NCBI RefSeq assembly: GCF_001306915.1
Contig: NZ_LJTC01000001.1
Span: forward strand, 221,887 to 285,886
DNA: 64,000 bases
Direction of reading: 5' to 3'
DNA from: Pseudoalteromonas lipolytica
Lineage (GTDB): Bacteria; Pseudomonadota; Gammaproteobacteria; Enterobacterales; Alteromonadaceae
The notes below the pieces were generated by a model, which was not told where the DNA came from, searched no databases, and saw nothing but the letters and a program-made list of their open reading frames with translations. Shown one piece after another: positions 56,601 to 64,000 of the stretch. The translations under genes were made by a program, and so were the position numbers. Each line of letters starts with the position of its first letter. Position 1 is the first letter of the stretch.

Positions 56601-58710
56601 TATTCTAGATGAAGCAACATTTACTAAGTTTGTTACTGTGCCTGCGAACGCAAAACGTTTTATTGCTGAAAGCGTAGGTGTTGAATCCGAGTTAGAAGGT
56701 ACTTTAAAAGTCGGTAATGCTATCGTCTATGTAGGTAAAGATTATAACGGTGATGGTATTGTTCAGCCGCAAGACGAGATCTTATGTGTATCTAACCATA
56801 TCATTTACAATAACTTCTGTAATATTAACAACCCAGAAGAAGGTGAATACTGGGTTGTAATTTACAACTCAAATGAATCATCGGTTGGTGCGTTAGAAGA
56901 AACCTTTAAACTTGCCACAGCCGTTGTGTCTGACCAAGAGGCGTCAGGAATGACAGCCAGTCTTCCTAGCAGTGATGGTCAAAACACTGTTGAAATGACT
57001 GTTAATTGGGATATGGAATTTGATTCAGACAGCGTTTACTACTCTTTGCTTGATGTGGGCACATCAGCCGTAAATCATGGCAACCTAGGCTCTATTCCAT
57101 TTAAGCTTAACCGTGGCAATGATGTTGCTCATCTTGATGCGCCATATACAGGTGCAAAAGTGGGCGATATGGTGCCTTACACATTTGAAGTATTAGCGAA
57201 TAACTCAGGTATAGATCGTGAGTTCTCACTAGAACTTAATATTCCTGCTGGTCTTGATATCAAAGCAGAAAATGTAATGGTTTCAACAGCATCTGAAATC
57301 AACGTTGAAATTGCTGATGGTAAAGTGATTGTAACGGGCACACAAGCGGATACCCGAGATGTAGAGCCAGATTACATCGTCACTGATAACATCACTGATG
57401 AAATGTGTCGTACACCTGATTTTGGTAACTCAAACCCAGGCGGTTATGTCGACTTATCTGAGTTTGGCATTATGCCTATGCTTTCAGGCTTCGATGAAAG
57501 TAATCTATATAATTCACGAAGTGGTTATTCGTTACCAATAGCAAGCTTTTACAATGGTGCATTTGACACATTCAGTCTGTATAACAATGCTGATAATACA
57601 AATATCCAAAACTCGATAATTCAAATTCGTGGTATGGGGACAGTGAATACAGGCGGTAGTCGTTACTTCTTCCCAGTGCATAATCCATTTCCTTATGAAA
57701 CATTCCCTTATGAGAATATGGGTCCATTATGGCGTGGTTGGGAGTTTGCAGAGAGCGGCTTATTACGTTCAGTAATGTCAGTGGGTTTATCGTCTAACGA
57801 AGGGATCTCACTTGCAAGTACAACAACAGGTTGGGGTATTATTGAGTGGGATAACGCGTCAGATTACGACAACCCTGTTTATGATCGTGAAACGGGTCAA
57901 TACACTTACACTAAACGTGATAACTCATTTGACTTCCAAGTGTTATTTAATGCCAATACGCGCTTTGGTAAAGGCGAGCATGAAATTTACTATGCATACG
58001 ATAATTTAGATTTTGGTACTACTCGTCCTGCTGGAAGTATCGGTTTACAAGGTTTCCGCGGTGCACAATATCAATACGGTCCTCTTGAAAGCTATCGCGG
58101 TATTCAGATTGCTTATAACAACTTAGATGAAGTAATCAGCGATGGATACGTAGTATGTATGGACTATGTTGGTCCAGAGTCATCACAATTTGAAGTCACC
58201 GCATGGGCCGAAGTTATGCCAACCGCTACAGGTCAAACACTTGAAGTTGCAGCTAAAGCAGCAATCTCGGGTCTGAATGACATGACTTCAACTGCAACAC
58301 TGGCGATCCCTGGTAACATCACAGTGATTGCACTTGATGATATGGTGACAGAAGAGTACACATCTATTTCATTTGAGGTTCAGCATATCGATGAGATGAA
58401 TTCAAGAAATGAAATATCTGTAATTGCAGATAACGCAAGCTATGAAGTAGATGGTGATACGGTAACCATCACCCCTGAACAATATTTCTATGGCGATATT
58501 GATGTAACGGTTGTGGTTTCTGATATAGAAAACCCAACTGATAAAGCTGAAACATCATTTGTCTTAACTGTTAACTCAGATGGTGTTGATAAACCAACTG
58601 CTGTGACACCAGAGTCAAAAGAAAAAGGAGGCTCAAGCGGCTCTTTAGCATGGATAACAGTGTTATTAGCTGGTTTTGCCGGTCTTCGTCGCCGTATGAA
58701 ACGAGACTAA
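53638..58710 (+). CDS. Large secreted subtilase (S8) with PA insertion and GlyGly-CTERM tail
   Basis: The 1690-residue protein has a signal peptide (residues 1-22, ending AAHA), an inhibitor I9 prodomain (about 80-195) and an S8 catalytic domain with D234 in IIDTGIN, H313 in GHGSHVAS and S707 in GTSMASPHVAG. The long gap between H and S holds a PA-like insertion (about 480-640). Beta-sandwich regions follow. The C-terminus has GGSSGSLAW from residue 1664, a hydrophobic helix and LRRRMKRD, the GlyGly-CTERM signal handled by rhombosortase. It is probably sorted to the surface or released after type II secretion, and degrades protein. A strong terminator follows. Confidence 0.92.
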   Translation: MKVKTLSIAVAAALYSASAAHAVGVENNQVKHQLKAPNITFEEVKAFSKEFEQGNSSSMLQNDGLNVQLNSQASKFKEEGLGGEHIYIIRLRDNSVALEARDLTSSLSKSMQAQGITKVFEKGQAAISAVTEYQNKLYSKQRAVMQNVTAVTGRTEMRRQFTKALNGFSVKMTEQEALQVASLGSVVSVMRSKNYDLLSDEGPKHIGADQIWDGTSVPSGIKGKGEGQIIGIIDTGINSDHPSFAAVGADGYEHENPFGAGVYVGDCVEEPEEIQCNNKLIGVRSYDVITDAFDAMIPGWPAIGEDYQGHGSHVASTAAGNVVKDVPYMLPSFGENTDGNILKEGLFPEISGVAPHANIISYQVCYPSSEEYAGCPGEALVAGIEDAISDGVDVINFSIGGADSNVWADPVQLAFLAAREAGINVAAAAGNSGQGCGAAECFGYLDNSSPWLAQVAATTHGRTVVVETAVEYAGFADETMGSEVPSWSDMGLVGGAINSEEITGVVVWAKDYEDVNGFKDSDGYCTADYPENTFNFYKDGTEIAGAADGSTNVIVICQRHSATDTAANARTAKVDHVKAGGADGFIMFNRDSDQATVPEAYSLPGVHFTYDQWNGVWPDDGLEDWVDSTSEKGHMITIKPTVIERRVDAEDADWLATFSSRGPSYSNVEVLAPTLAAPGVDIYAAYSDEHPFVAPHGQDYAAISGTSMASPHVAGAMALLRQIHPEWSAAEIQSALSMTAENVVKYHRLNSENDVVADAKIYRAGAGRINVALAAEAGFVMDETADNFLAADPYNGGTPHKLNLPNLVNFSCAPECQWVRTIKATEDGTWTVSHEDVENWAFDVNSQTAQNGVNIDIFPKTFSLKKGETQTIIVKASIMDTQDWFSNSEVELHTNLVFQAEEAGIPDAHWPVAFKYDRGNLPSSLETTAHSNVGTYVAKGIVLPSVEAPVARAYEPVKADITTVTLPKDDERTFPWAMNRTEEVDASDILDEATFTKFVTVPANAKRFIAESVGVESELEGTLKVGNAIVYVGKDYNGDGIVQPQDEILCVSNHIIYNNFCNINNPEEGEYWVVIYNSNESSVGALEETFKLATAVVSDQEASGMTASLPSSDGQNTVEMTVNWDMEFDSDSVYYSLLDVGTSAVNHGNLGSIPFKLNRGNDVAHLDAPYTGAKVGDMVPYTFEVLANNSGIDREFSLELNIPAGLDIKAENVMVSTASEINVEIADGKVIVTGTQADTRDVEPDYIVTDNITDEMCRTPDFGNSNPGGYVDLSEFGIMPMLSGFDESNLYNSRSGYSLPIASFYNGAFDTFSLYNNADNTNIQNSIIQIRGMGTVNTGGSRYFFPVHNPFPYETFPYENMGPLWRGWEFAESGLLRSVMSVGLSSNEGISLASTTTGWGIIEWDNASDYDNPVYDRETGQYTYTKRDNSFDFQVLFNANTRFGKGEHEIYYAYDNLDFGTTRPAGSIGLQGFRGAQYQYGPLESYRGIQIAYNNLDEVISDGYVVCMDYVGPESSQFEVTAWAEVMPTATGQTLEVAAKAAISGLNDMTSTATLAIPGNITVIALDDMVTEEYTSISFEVQHIDEMNSRNEISVIADNASYEVDGDTVTITPEQYFYGDIDVTVVVSDIENPTDKAETSFVLTVNSDGVDKPTAVTPESKEKGGSSGSLAWITVLLAGFAGLRRRMKRD

Positions 58711-58735
58711 ACACTCCCTAAGTGTGTTATGTAGC

Positions 58736-58759
58736 AAAGGGCCTTCGGGCCCTTTTTTT
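58736..58759 (+). terminator. Rho-independent terminator after the subtilase gene
   Basis: AAAGGGCC, tetraloop TTCG, GGCCCTTTTTTT; the UUCG-type loop makes it very stable. A smaller hairpin ACACT/AGTGT lies just before it at 58711-58725. The remaining bases up to 59027 are AT-rich and hold the likely promoter of the MipA-like gene. Confidence 0.94.
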
Positions 58760-59027
58760 GTCATTGAGTAAATTAAATAATGGAATTTAATAACTAAAAC
58801 TGAAAACCTATGTAGCAAAATGTACAAGTTGTTTAATATTTTTTTCAGTATGTTAGTTTGACGATAGTAGATAAAATAAGTCATTTTACTGCGTTGTGTG
58901 GCAAAAAAATTATACAAAAATGTATGCAAACGCTATGATCGCCCCAGCACAGAAAGGGCTAAAAGAGTTTTAGTTTATTAAGTTAGTATAGTAGTCGTTT
59001 ATTACGGCATTAAGGTGAGTTACGTTA

Positions 59028-59870
59028 ATGAAAAGGTTGTTTGGTTCAATGTGTTGCTTAGCTGCATCAACTGCATTTGCGCAGGATGATGTTAAGCAGC
59101 CGCAATTGATTAAAAAGTCTACTTTTCATGCAAGCGTTACGCTAGGCTACGGTGGTATTGAGAACCCAGTACTTGATGCCGATGATGTTATTTCGCCAAT
59201 TCTGCCAAGCTTGGCTTATTATGGTGATAGCTGGTATTTCGATGATTTTTCTATTGGTTACAGCTTATTTGAATCTGAGAAATTTTATATTGATTTACTG
59301 GGGCGCTTTAATGATGATGGCTTTTTCTTTGAGTTAGATGGGGTAGATAAACTCTACACGACAGGTGTAGTTCGTTCTAGTTCAGGTCGACCTACAATTC
59401 CAAGTGCTTCACCAATTAACTTAACACCGATAGAGCGCAACCTTTCTTATATGGCTGGCTTTTCATCAGCTTTAAATATTTATGACGACATTTGGTTGAG
59501 TGCGGCATACGTGCACGATATAACCAATGTTCATAATGGCTATGAAATCTTATTCAATGGCTACCAAGCATTTACATTGTTTTCCGGTATTGCTGGCATT
59601 GAGGCTGGTATAAACTACAAAAATGAAGAGTTAATTGACTATTACTACACGGTTAGCCCCACTGAGAGCAAAACTCGCTTATTAAGTTATCATTTAGAAA
59701 GTGCCACCAATTACTATTTAAAAGTAAGCTACGAGTATCCGATCAGTGATAATTTTAGTGTTGATTTCAAACTAAAGCACACTTGGCTTGATAGCAATTT
59801 AGCTAACTCACATATGATTAATAAAAATGGCTATTTCTCAGGTTTTACTGGCATTACATACCATTTTTAG
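59028..59870 (+). CDS. MipA/OmpV family outer-membrane protein
   Basis: The 280-residue protein has a signal peptide (residues 1-18, ending TAFA) and a beta-barrel pattern: HASVTLGYGGIENPV, PSLAYYGDSWYFDDFSIGYSLFESEKFYIDLLGRFNDDG, and a C-terminal SGFTGITYHF with terminal aromatic residue. It matches the MipA/OmpV family, outer-membrane proteins often linked to scaffolding or to antibiotic and stress response. It is convergent with a kinase gene, overlapping its end by 17 bases. The adjoining DUF3019-two-component operon probably regulates it. Confidence 0.88.
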   Translation: MKRLFGSMCCLAASTAFAQDDVKQPQLIKKSTFHASVTLGYGGIENPVLDADDVISPILPSLAYYGDSWYFDDFSIGYSLFESEKFYIDLLGRFNDDGFFFELDGVDKLYTTGVVRSSSGRPTIPSASPINLTPIERNLSYMAGFSSALNIYDDIWLSAAYVHDITNVHNGYEILFNGYQAFTLFSGIAGIEAGINYKNEELIDYYYTVSPTESKTRLLSYHLESATNYYLKVSYEYPISDNFSVDFKLKHTWLDSNLANSHMINKNGYFSGFTGITYHF

Positions 59871-61044
59871 GCCAACTGATTGAGATTTGAGCGCCGCCCG
59901 TTTCGAGGTTATTGGCTAAACCAATTTTACCGCCATGCCAGCTAGCAATACGATGCACGATATAAAGTCCTAATCCATAACCACTCGCCAATTTATCTCC
60001 TTCACCTTGTTTGAATGGTTCAATTAACGCATCAGCATTTATAGGCAACCCTGGTCCATCATCTGTGACGCTTATCAAGTAATTACCTGCTTTCTCTTCA
60101 GTGCTTATATAAATAGTGTGTTTTGCGTATTTTGTGGCGTTGATCAGTAAGTTTTGTACCGCGATTGCCATAAAGCTTGTTTCGCAAAAAGCAGCGTCAA
60201 CCTCAAGAGTTGGAATAAATTTGAGTTCTTTGTATAAATCAAATTTAGCTATTTCCGTGTTGATCAGTTTAGATAAGTTAACTTTCTCCTGGTTAAACAC
60301 ACTTTGTTGATGCTCTAAACGAGCAAACGATAAATATTGTTCTAAGCGCAATTCAATCTCATCGATATCACGCTCTATTTGGCTACTTTCTAACGAATCT
60401 AGTTCTGCGATTGATAACGCAAATCGCATACGCGAGAGTGGGGTACGAATTTCATGAGAAATAATGCGGGATAAATCGCTATGAAGCTGCACAAATTTGT
60501 TGATACGCTCTGACATATCAGTAAAGGTGTTTGCAAGCGGTGCAATGGATGAATTTGGCTTTATATCGAGCTCTATTCGTTGCGGTTTTTTGCTGAAGCG
60601 GTAGGCTGCACGTTGCAATAAGCTCAAATCACGAAACACTGGGCGTATAAACAATAAAATCATCACACCAAGCAAAAAATAAAAGGCGAAAAAAGCAAAC
60701 CAGTCAGTTTTTGCGTGTGAAATCAGGTTAATGGGGCCAACTTTTTGAATGCTACCATTACTGCCCTTGAGATATATAAATTGCTGATTATGCTCAGTGA
60801 CACTGATAATACCGTCTTGATTAAACGTGTTGAGCAAAGAATCAGGCAATGCAATTTCACTTATGCTTAGGCTACTGATCCGCGAGTCTTTTTGCTCTGC
60901 TATTTGTGTAAGTTCAGCAACACTAATTTGTATACTCGGCACATGCTTAGAAAAAAACTCATTATAAAGCTGACCAAACGCAAGAACTAAAGCAATTAAG
61001 CTTACTGTGATAATCAGGTAAAGCTTAAAAAATTGCTGCTTCAT
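59854..61044 (-). CDS. Sensor histidine kinase (DUF3019/MipA locus)
   Basis: A 396-residue inner-membrane kinase with helices at about residues 8-26 and 116-136, a periplasmic sensor between them, a HAMP-like linker, HisKA with the histidine in LSRIISHEIRTPLSRM (about residue 195), and a HATPase domain with TDDGPGLP and ASGYGLGLYIV. It is of the RstB/PhoQ-like type. Its ATG overlaps the regulator stop (ATGA), so the two are coupled. Its stimulus is unknown; the adjoining genes suggest envelope stress. Confidence 0.89.
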   Translation of the reverse strand: MKQQFFKLYLIITVSLIALVLAFGQLYNEFFSKHVPSIQISVAELTQIAEQKDSRISSLSISEIALPDSLLNTFNQDGIISVTEHNQQFIYLKGSNGSIQKVGPINLISHAKTDWFAFFAFYFLLGVMILLFIRPVFRDLSLLQRAAYRFSKKPQRIELDIKPNSSIAPLANTFTDMSERINKFVQLHSDLSRIISHEIRTPLSRMRFALSIAELDSLESSQIERDIDEIELRLEQYLSFARLEHQQSVFNQEKVNLSKLINTEIAKFDLYKELKFIPTLEVDAAFCETSFMAIAVQNLLINATKYAKHTIYISTEEKAGNYLISVTDDGPGLPINADALIEPFKQGEGDKLASGYGLGLYIVHRIASWHGGKIGLANNLETGGAQISISWPKNGM

Positions 61045-61733
61045 AGTTTTGAAATATCCAAACTGTAGCCTTTGCCTCGCACCGATTTAATATCCAAAGA
61101 ATTTTTATGGCTGCTTATCGTATCTTTGAGTTTTTTACGTAATCGGCTCACTTTTAAATCTATAGCGCGGTCTAGTCCGTCATACTCACGGCCAATGACA
61201 TGTTTAAACAGCACTTCGCGAGAGACCGGCTGCGGCATATTCTTCGCTAGATAGGCGATAATATCAAATTCACTCTCGTTTAGGTTCAGAGCAGTATTAT
61301 GAAAGTAGATATCACGCTTTTTACTGTCTATGCGTAAACAGTCGCTGTGATCTGAAAAGTTATCTTGGTTTACAGTGTGGGCGATGATTGTTTTAATTTT
61401 CGCTAATAATAGCTCAGGTTTAATGGGCTTTATTAAGTAGTCGTAAGCACCTAAGTTTAGGCCTTTAATTTGTGATTGCACTGAGTCTAAAGCTGTTAAA
61501 AAAATAACAGGACAGGTGTATTTTTCTTTTAGTTGTGAAATTAATTCAAAACCATTGCCATCAGGTAACATCACATCACAGATAATCAATGAGGGAATAA
61601 AGGTAATTTCACTACTACGGTAATCTTCAGCTGTATTAAATACATCAATGGTATAGCCGTGTTTTAATAAAAATGTTTGAATTAAATTGGCTAGTTTCAC
61701 ATCATCTTCAATTAAAAAAATATGCTGCATCAT
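61041..61733 (-). CDS. OmpR-family response regulator (DUF3019/MipA locus)
   Basis: A 230-residue regulator with a receiver (D-D in LIEDDVKLA, phosphoacceptor in LIICDVMLPDGNG, K in DYLIKPIKPE) and a winged-helix domain (about 130-225, with LNESEFDIIAYLAKNMPQPVSREVLFKHVIGREYDGLDRAIDLKVSRLRKKL). It is coupled at both ends by 4-base overlaps: with DUF3019 upstream and with the kinase downstream. It probably controls this operon and perhaps the MipA gene. Confidence 0.91.
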   Translation of the reverse strand: MMQHIFLIEDDVKLANLIQTFLLKHGYTIDVFNTAEDYRSSEITFIPSLIICDVMLPDGNGFELISQLKEKYTCPVIFLTALDSVQSQIKGLNLGAYDYLIKPIKPELLLAKIKTIIAHTVNQDNFSDHSDCLRIDSKKRDIYFHNTALNLNESEFDIIAYLAKNMPQPVSREVLFKHVIGREYDGLDRAIDLKVSRLRKKLKDTISSHKNSLDIKSVRGKGYSLDISKL

Positions 61734-62125
61734 AAACTCCAGCCAAAGCGCCGCTTTATACGGTAATCTTTGGCTTCATAGCTAACTATTGAGAGACGCT
61801 GCTGTTTAACAACGTTGCTGCTCAAAGGGTTAATTAACTTAACGGTAAGAGGGTATTCTGTTTTGATTAAAAACTGTTTGGCTATTAATCCTGTTTGCGT
61901 GTAGCACTGAGTGTAATGAGGGCGTTGGGTTACTTCTAAACAAAGTTCTTCATAAGGAGCAACTCGAAAATGAACTTGCACATTAAACTCGCAGGCTTTT
62001 TGTTTTGCTTCTGTCACACAGACTGTTGGTGAAACTTTAAAAAAGACCTGTTCAGCTTTATCTTCAGCTTGAGAGTAGCAGCAAAAACAAAAAAGCAGAG
62101 CCGCCCAGCTTAATCGGTTTATCAT
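61730..62125 (-). CDS. DUF3019 periplasmic protein
   Basis: A 131-residue protein with a signal peptide (about residues 1-20, ending YSQAE) and four cysteines (PTVCVTEAKQKACEF, EELCLEV, TQCYTQ) that may form two disulfides. Sequence, size and context match DUF3019, small exported proteins often encoded with a two-component system and a MipA/OmpV gene in Shewanella and Pseudoalteromonas. It is the first gene of the operon and overlaps the regulator start by 4 bases. A role as sensor partner for the kinase is an inference. Confidence 0.85.
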   Translation of the reverse strand: MINRLSWAALLFCFCCYSQAEDKAEQVFFKVSPTVCVTEAKQKACEFNVQVHFRVAPYEELCLEVTQRPHYTQCYTQTGLIAKQFLIKTEYPLTVKLINPLSSNVVKQQRLSIVSYEAKDYRIKRRFGWSL

Positions 62126-62647
62126 TTAACCAAGTCCCTGAGCGATTGGTCGTCTAAATTTCAAAGCAATATTTACCATTAAAAACAGATGAAACCATTC
62201 AAAATCATAGTGAGTATTCATTTATTTACCGCTTATTATCATTATTATTTATGCAGTCTATATGAGTTATTTCATGATAAAAAAGCGCGCTTATCATACC
62301 TCATTTATTTCATTAGCTACAAATTGCCTTACATTAAAGCTTGTGTTTCAGAGTTTTTTGTAGTGCCTCGTTCAGATCTTTATTAGCTTGTTGTTTTAAA
62401 AGATAAAGTGAATTTATATTTGTTTTTATGTAATAATTTTTCACTATATAAATGCGCTATTAGTTTTTACTATTCACGCTTATTTGTTAATTGTTTCGTA
62501 CAAATTGATACAATTTGGTGCGCGCTCTGAAAGTAATTAGTCTTTCACAAAGTTAATATAGAAAATGATACTCAACAGATTCGACCTCTGTGTGCTTTTT
62601 TTCTGATAGTATAGATAGGTTATAAGTAGTTTAAGCAGTGAACAAAT
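62126..62647. promoter_or_regulatory. Divergent promoter region between DUF3019 and DUF3581 genes
   Basis: This AT-rich 522-base region has no convincing coding frame. A perfect palindrome CAAATTG-ATA-CAATTTG lies at 62501-62517, about 130 bases before the DUF3581 start, and is a plausible operator. TATAGATAGG near 62610 may be part of the DUF3581 promoter. A 65-codon frame at 62189-62386 lacks a ribosome binding site and is not called. Confidence 0.5.
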
Positions 62648-63349
62648 ATGTTAAGTCCTTATTATCAGCAGCATGCTGATTACGTTTCTATCTCACGCGA
62701 GCAAGGCTGTCGCTTTGCTAAGTTAGTGGCGGATGATTTCAATCCGTTACACGATAAAGATGCTAAAAAGTTTTGTGTGCCGGGCGATTTACTTTTTTCG
62801 CTGGTTTTAAACCGCTATGGTATTAGTGAAAAAATGGAGTTCACTTTTGCTGGTATGGTTGATGAAAATTCAAAGCTGACTTTTCCTGAAGGTGCTGATG
62901 AGTTTGCTATCACCGATGGCGAAAAAGTGATGCTAAAAGTAAAGCGTGAAGGGGCTGTTAGCCAATGTCCTGAGTTAACAAATAGCTTAATAAAAAACTA
63001 TGTTGAGTTTTCTGGTACTACCTTCCCACATGTCATCATTCCATTAATGGGCAAGCAAGATGTGATGATCAACCCAGCCCGCCCAATGGTGATTTACGAA
63101 TCAATGTTGATTAACCTTGACCGCCTTGATATTAGTGCACCTGAATTAGAGTTTGCTGAGCCTGATTTTGAGTTTACTGGTAAACGCGGAAAAATTACGC
63201 TTCGCTTCAACCTGTTAGAAAATGGCGAAAAAGTAGGGTCGGGTGAAAAGCACATGCTTGTATCTGGCATTCGTGATTATTGCCAAACAACGGTTGATGA
63301 CCTAATTAGTTTTTATAATCATCGTAAAGAGTCACTTAAACCGGCGTAA
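62648..63349 (+). CDS. DUF3581 family protein
   Basis: A 233-residue cytoplasmic protein with the DUF3581 features YYQQHADYVSISREQGCRFAKLVADDFNPLHDKDAKKFCVPGDLLF. The N-terminal part, with its ADDFNPLHD motif and later PGDLLFSLVL, resembles the hotdog (MaoC/FabA-like) fold, and the second half looks like a repeat of it. Function is unknown to me; a thioester-related role is only a guess from that resemblance. The gene stands alone, with a terminator downstream. Confidence 0.85.
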   Translation: MLSPYYQQHADYVSISREQGCRFAKLVADDFNPLHDKDAKKFCVPGDLLFSLVLNRYGISEKMEFTFAGMVDENSKLTFPEGADEFAITDGEKVMLKVKREGAVSQCPELTNSLIKNYVEFSGTTFPHVIIPLMGKQDVMINPARPMVIYESMLINLDRLDISAPELEFAEPDFEFTGKRGKITLRFNLLENGEKVGSGEKHMLVSGIRDYCQTTVDDLISFYNHRKESLKPA

Positions 63350-63364
63350 TCTTTACAATTACGA

Positions 63365-63390
63365 CAAAGGGCGCTTATTGCGCCTTTTTT
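63365..63390 (+). terminator. Rho-independent terminator after DUF3581
   Basis: AAAGGGCGC, loop TTATT, GCGCCTTTTTT: GGCGC/GCGCC stem with a T run, 16 bases after the stop codon. Confidence 0.9.
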
Positions 63391-63444
63391 GTTGCTGATG
63401 TTCAGCGTACAATAGCGTTTTTATAGCTAAATATACTTCAGACT

Positions 63445-64000
63445 ATGTCAGTAGCGACTTTTTCAGAGTTAAATCTTGCACCTGCATTGCTAACAGCCTT
63501 GCAAGAAGAGAATTATCACACACCCACAGCAATTCAAGCGCAAACCATCCCACTTATTTTAGCGGGTGCAGATGTAATGGGCAGCGCACAAACTGGTACG
63601 GGTAAAACTGCTGCCTTTGTTTTACCACTACTGCACAATTTGCTATCTGCTGAAGTACTCCCTGATGCCGTTAAAGTCCTAATATTAACGCCGACCCGAG
63701 AGCTCGCTCAGCAAGTATTTGCAAGTGTAGAGCGTTATGCTGCGCATACTGAAATAAAAGCAGCACTGGCTTATGGTGGTGCTAGTATTGGTCCACAAAT
63801 TAAAGCCATAAAAGGGGCGCAGGTTGTAGTGGCAACACCTGGGCGTTTACTTGACCATGTGATCAAAGGCAGTATTAAACTTTCCAGCATTAACGCCTTG
63901 GTATTCGATGAAGCTGATCGCATGCTTGATATGGGCTTTATTGACGAAATTAAACGCATCTTGCGCCATGTGCCAAAAGAACGCCAAACCTTACTTTTTT
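63445..64000 (+). CDS. DEAD-box RNA helicase (RhlE-like), cut by window edge
   Basis: From the ATG at 63445 the frame is open to the end of the window (185 complete codons). Visible motifs in order are the Q motif (FSELNLAPALLTALQEENYHTPTAIQAQTIP), Walker A SAQTGTGKTAAF, PTRELAQQ, GG, TPGRLLDH, and VFDEADRMLDMGF (the DEAD motif). This is the first RecA-like domain of a DEAD-box ATP-dependent RNA helicase, with a sequence like the RhlE group. The second domain and C-terminal extension lie outside the window. Confidence 0.9.
   Translation, partial: MSVATFSELNLAPALLTALQEENYHTPTAIQAQTIPLILAGADVMGSAQTGTGKTAAFVLPLLHNLLSAEVLPDAVKVLILTPTRELAQQVFASVERYAAHTEIKAALAYGGASIGPQIKAIKGAQVVVATPGRLLDHVIKGSIKLSSINALVFDEADRMLDMGFIDEIKRILRHVPKERQTLLF

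Noticed and set aside
62189..62386. 65-codon frame in the DUF3019/DUF3581 gap
   Set aside because: It has no ribosome binding site and an AT-rich, aromatic-rich composition typical of non-coding DNA.

Overview
The window looks like a chromosomal segment of a marine gammaproteobacterium, most likely Pseudoalteromonas or a close relative. The reasons are the protein sequences, the moderate-to-low GC content, marine-type families (dedicated Gram-negative sortase system, GlyGly-CTERM subtilase, arylsulfatase, DUF3019, DUF3581) and conserved gene orders such as dksA-gluQ-pcnB-folK-panB-panC and glrK-qseG-glrR. No tRNA, rRNA, insertion sequence, prophage or CRISPR array was seen. Both edges cut a gene: a symporter-type sensor kinase at the left and a DEAD-box helicase at the right.

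Layout. 1-6.4 kb: a cut sensor kinase divergent from a DUF4212 / acetate-type symporter pair, followed by a DUF294-CBS signalling protein, a DEDDh exonuclease and a small membrane methyltransferase. 6.4-10.4 kb: a five-unit tandem hairpin repeat, then epd-pgk-fba. 10.4-15 kb: a dense array of 18-bp repeats that each carry or resemble a GATC-containing box, a porin, phoB-phoR with Pho boxes, and a stand-alone pstS. 15-18.7 kb: opgG-opgH (osmoregulated periplasmic glucans) on the minus strand. 19-24.5 kb: a Cys-rich lipoprotein, then panC, panB, folK, pcnB (with an apparent AUU start), gluQ and dksA, all on the minus strand. 24.7-34.2 kb: an AraC regulator, an amber-interrupted penicillin/AHL-acylase-like gene, sfsA, pepB, a phosphoribosyltransferase, a Crp/Fnr regulator, a small membrane protein and an exported amidohydrolase.

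34.2-39 kb: four tandem exported EF-hand miniproteins, preceded by a candidate sigma-54 promoter, lie divergent from glrK-qseG-glrR, a two-component system whose regulator is a sigma-54 activator. The adjacency suggests local control of the calcium-binding proteins by GlrR. 40-46.4 kb: a complete proteobacterial dedicated sortase system (kinase, regulator, OmpA-like PdsO, VIT/vWA sortase target and class GN sortase), with phased TTGCC repeats in the divergent promoter region. 46.3-51.5 kb: an EamA transporter, proB, a diguanylate cyclase, a glutaredoxin-like protein and gltX. 51.7-58.7 kb: a secreted arylsulfatase and a 1690-residue secreted subtilase with a GlyGly-CTERM tail. 59-62.1 kb: a MipA/OmpV outer-membrane protein convergent with a DUF3019 / response regulator / kinase operon. 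62.6-64 kb: a DUF3581 gene and the start of a DEAD-box helicase.

The window is largely core genome. The points most worth a second look are the GATC-rich, 31-bp-phased array upstream of the porin, the covarying tandem hairpins upstream of epd, the AUU start of pcnB, the EF-hand/GlrR module, the sortase operator region and the broken acylase. Function calls come from reading the sequence and from family knowledge; no database search was run.
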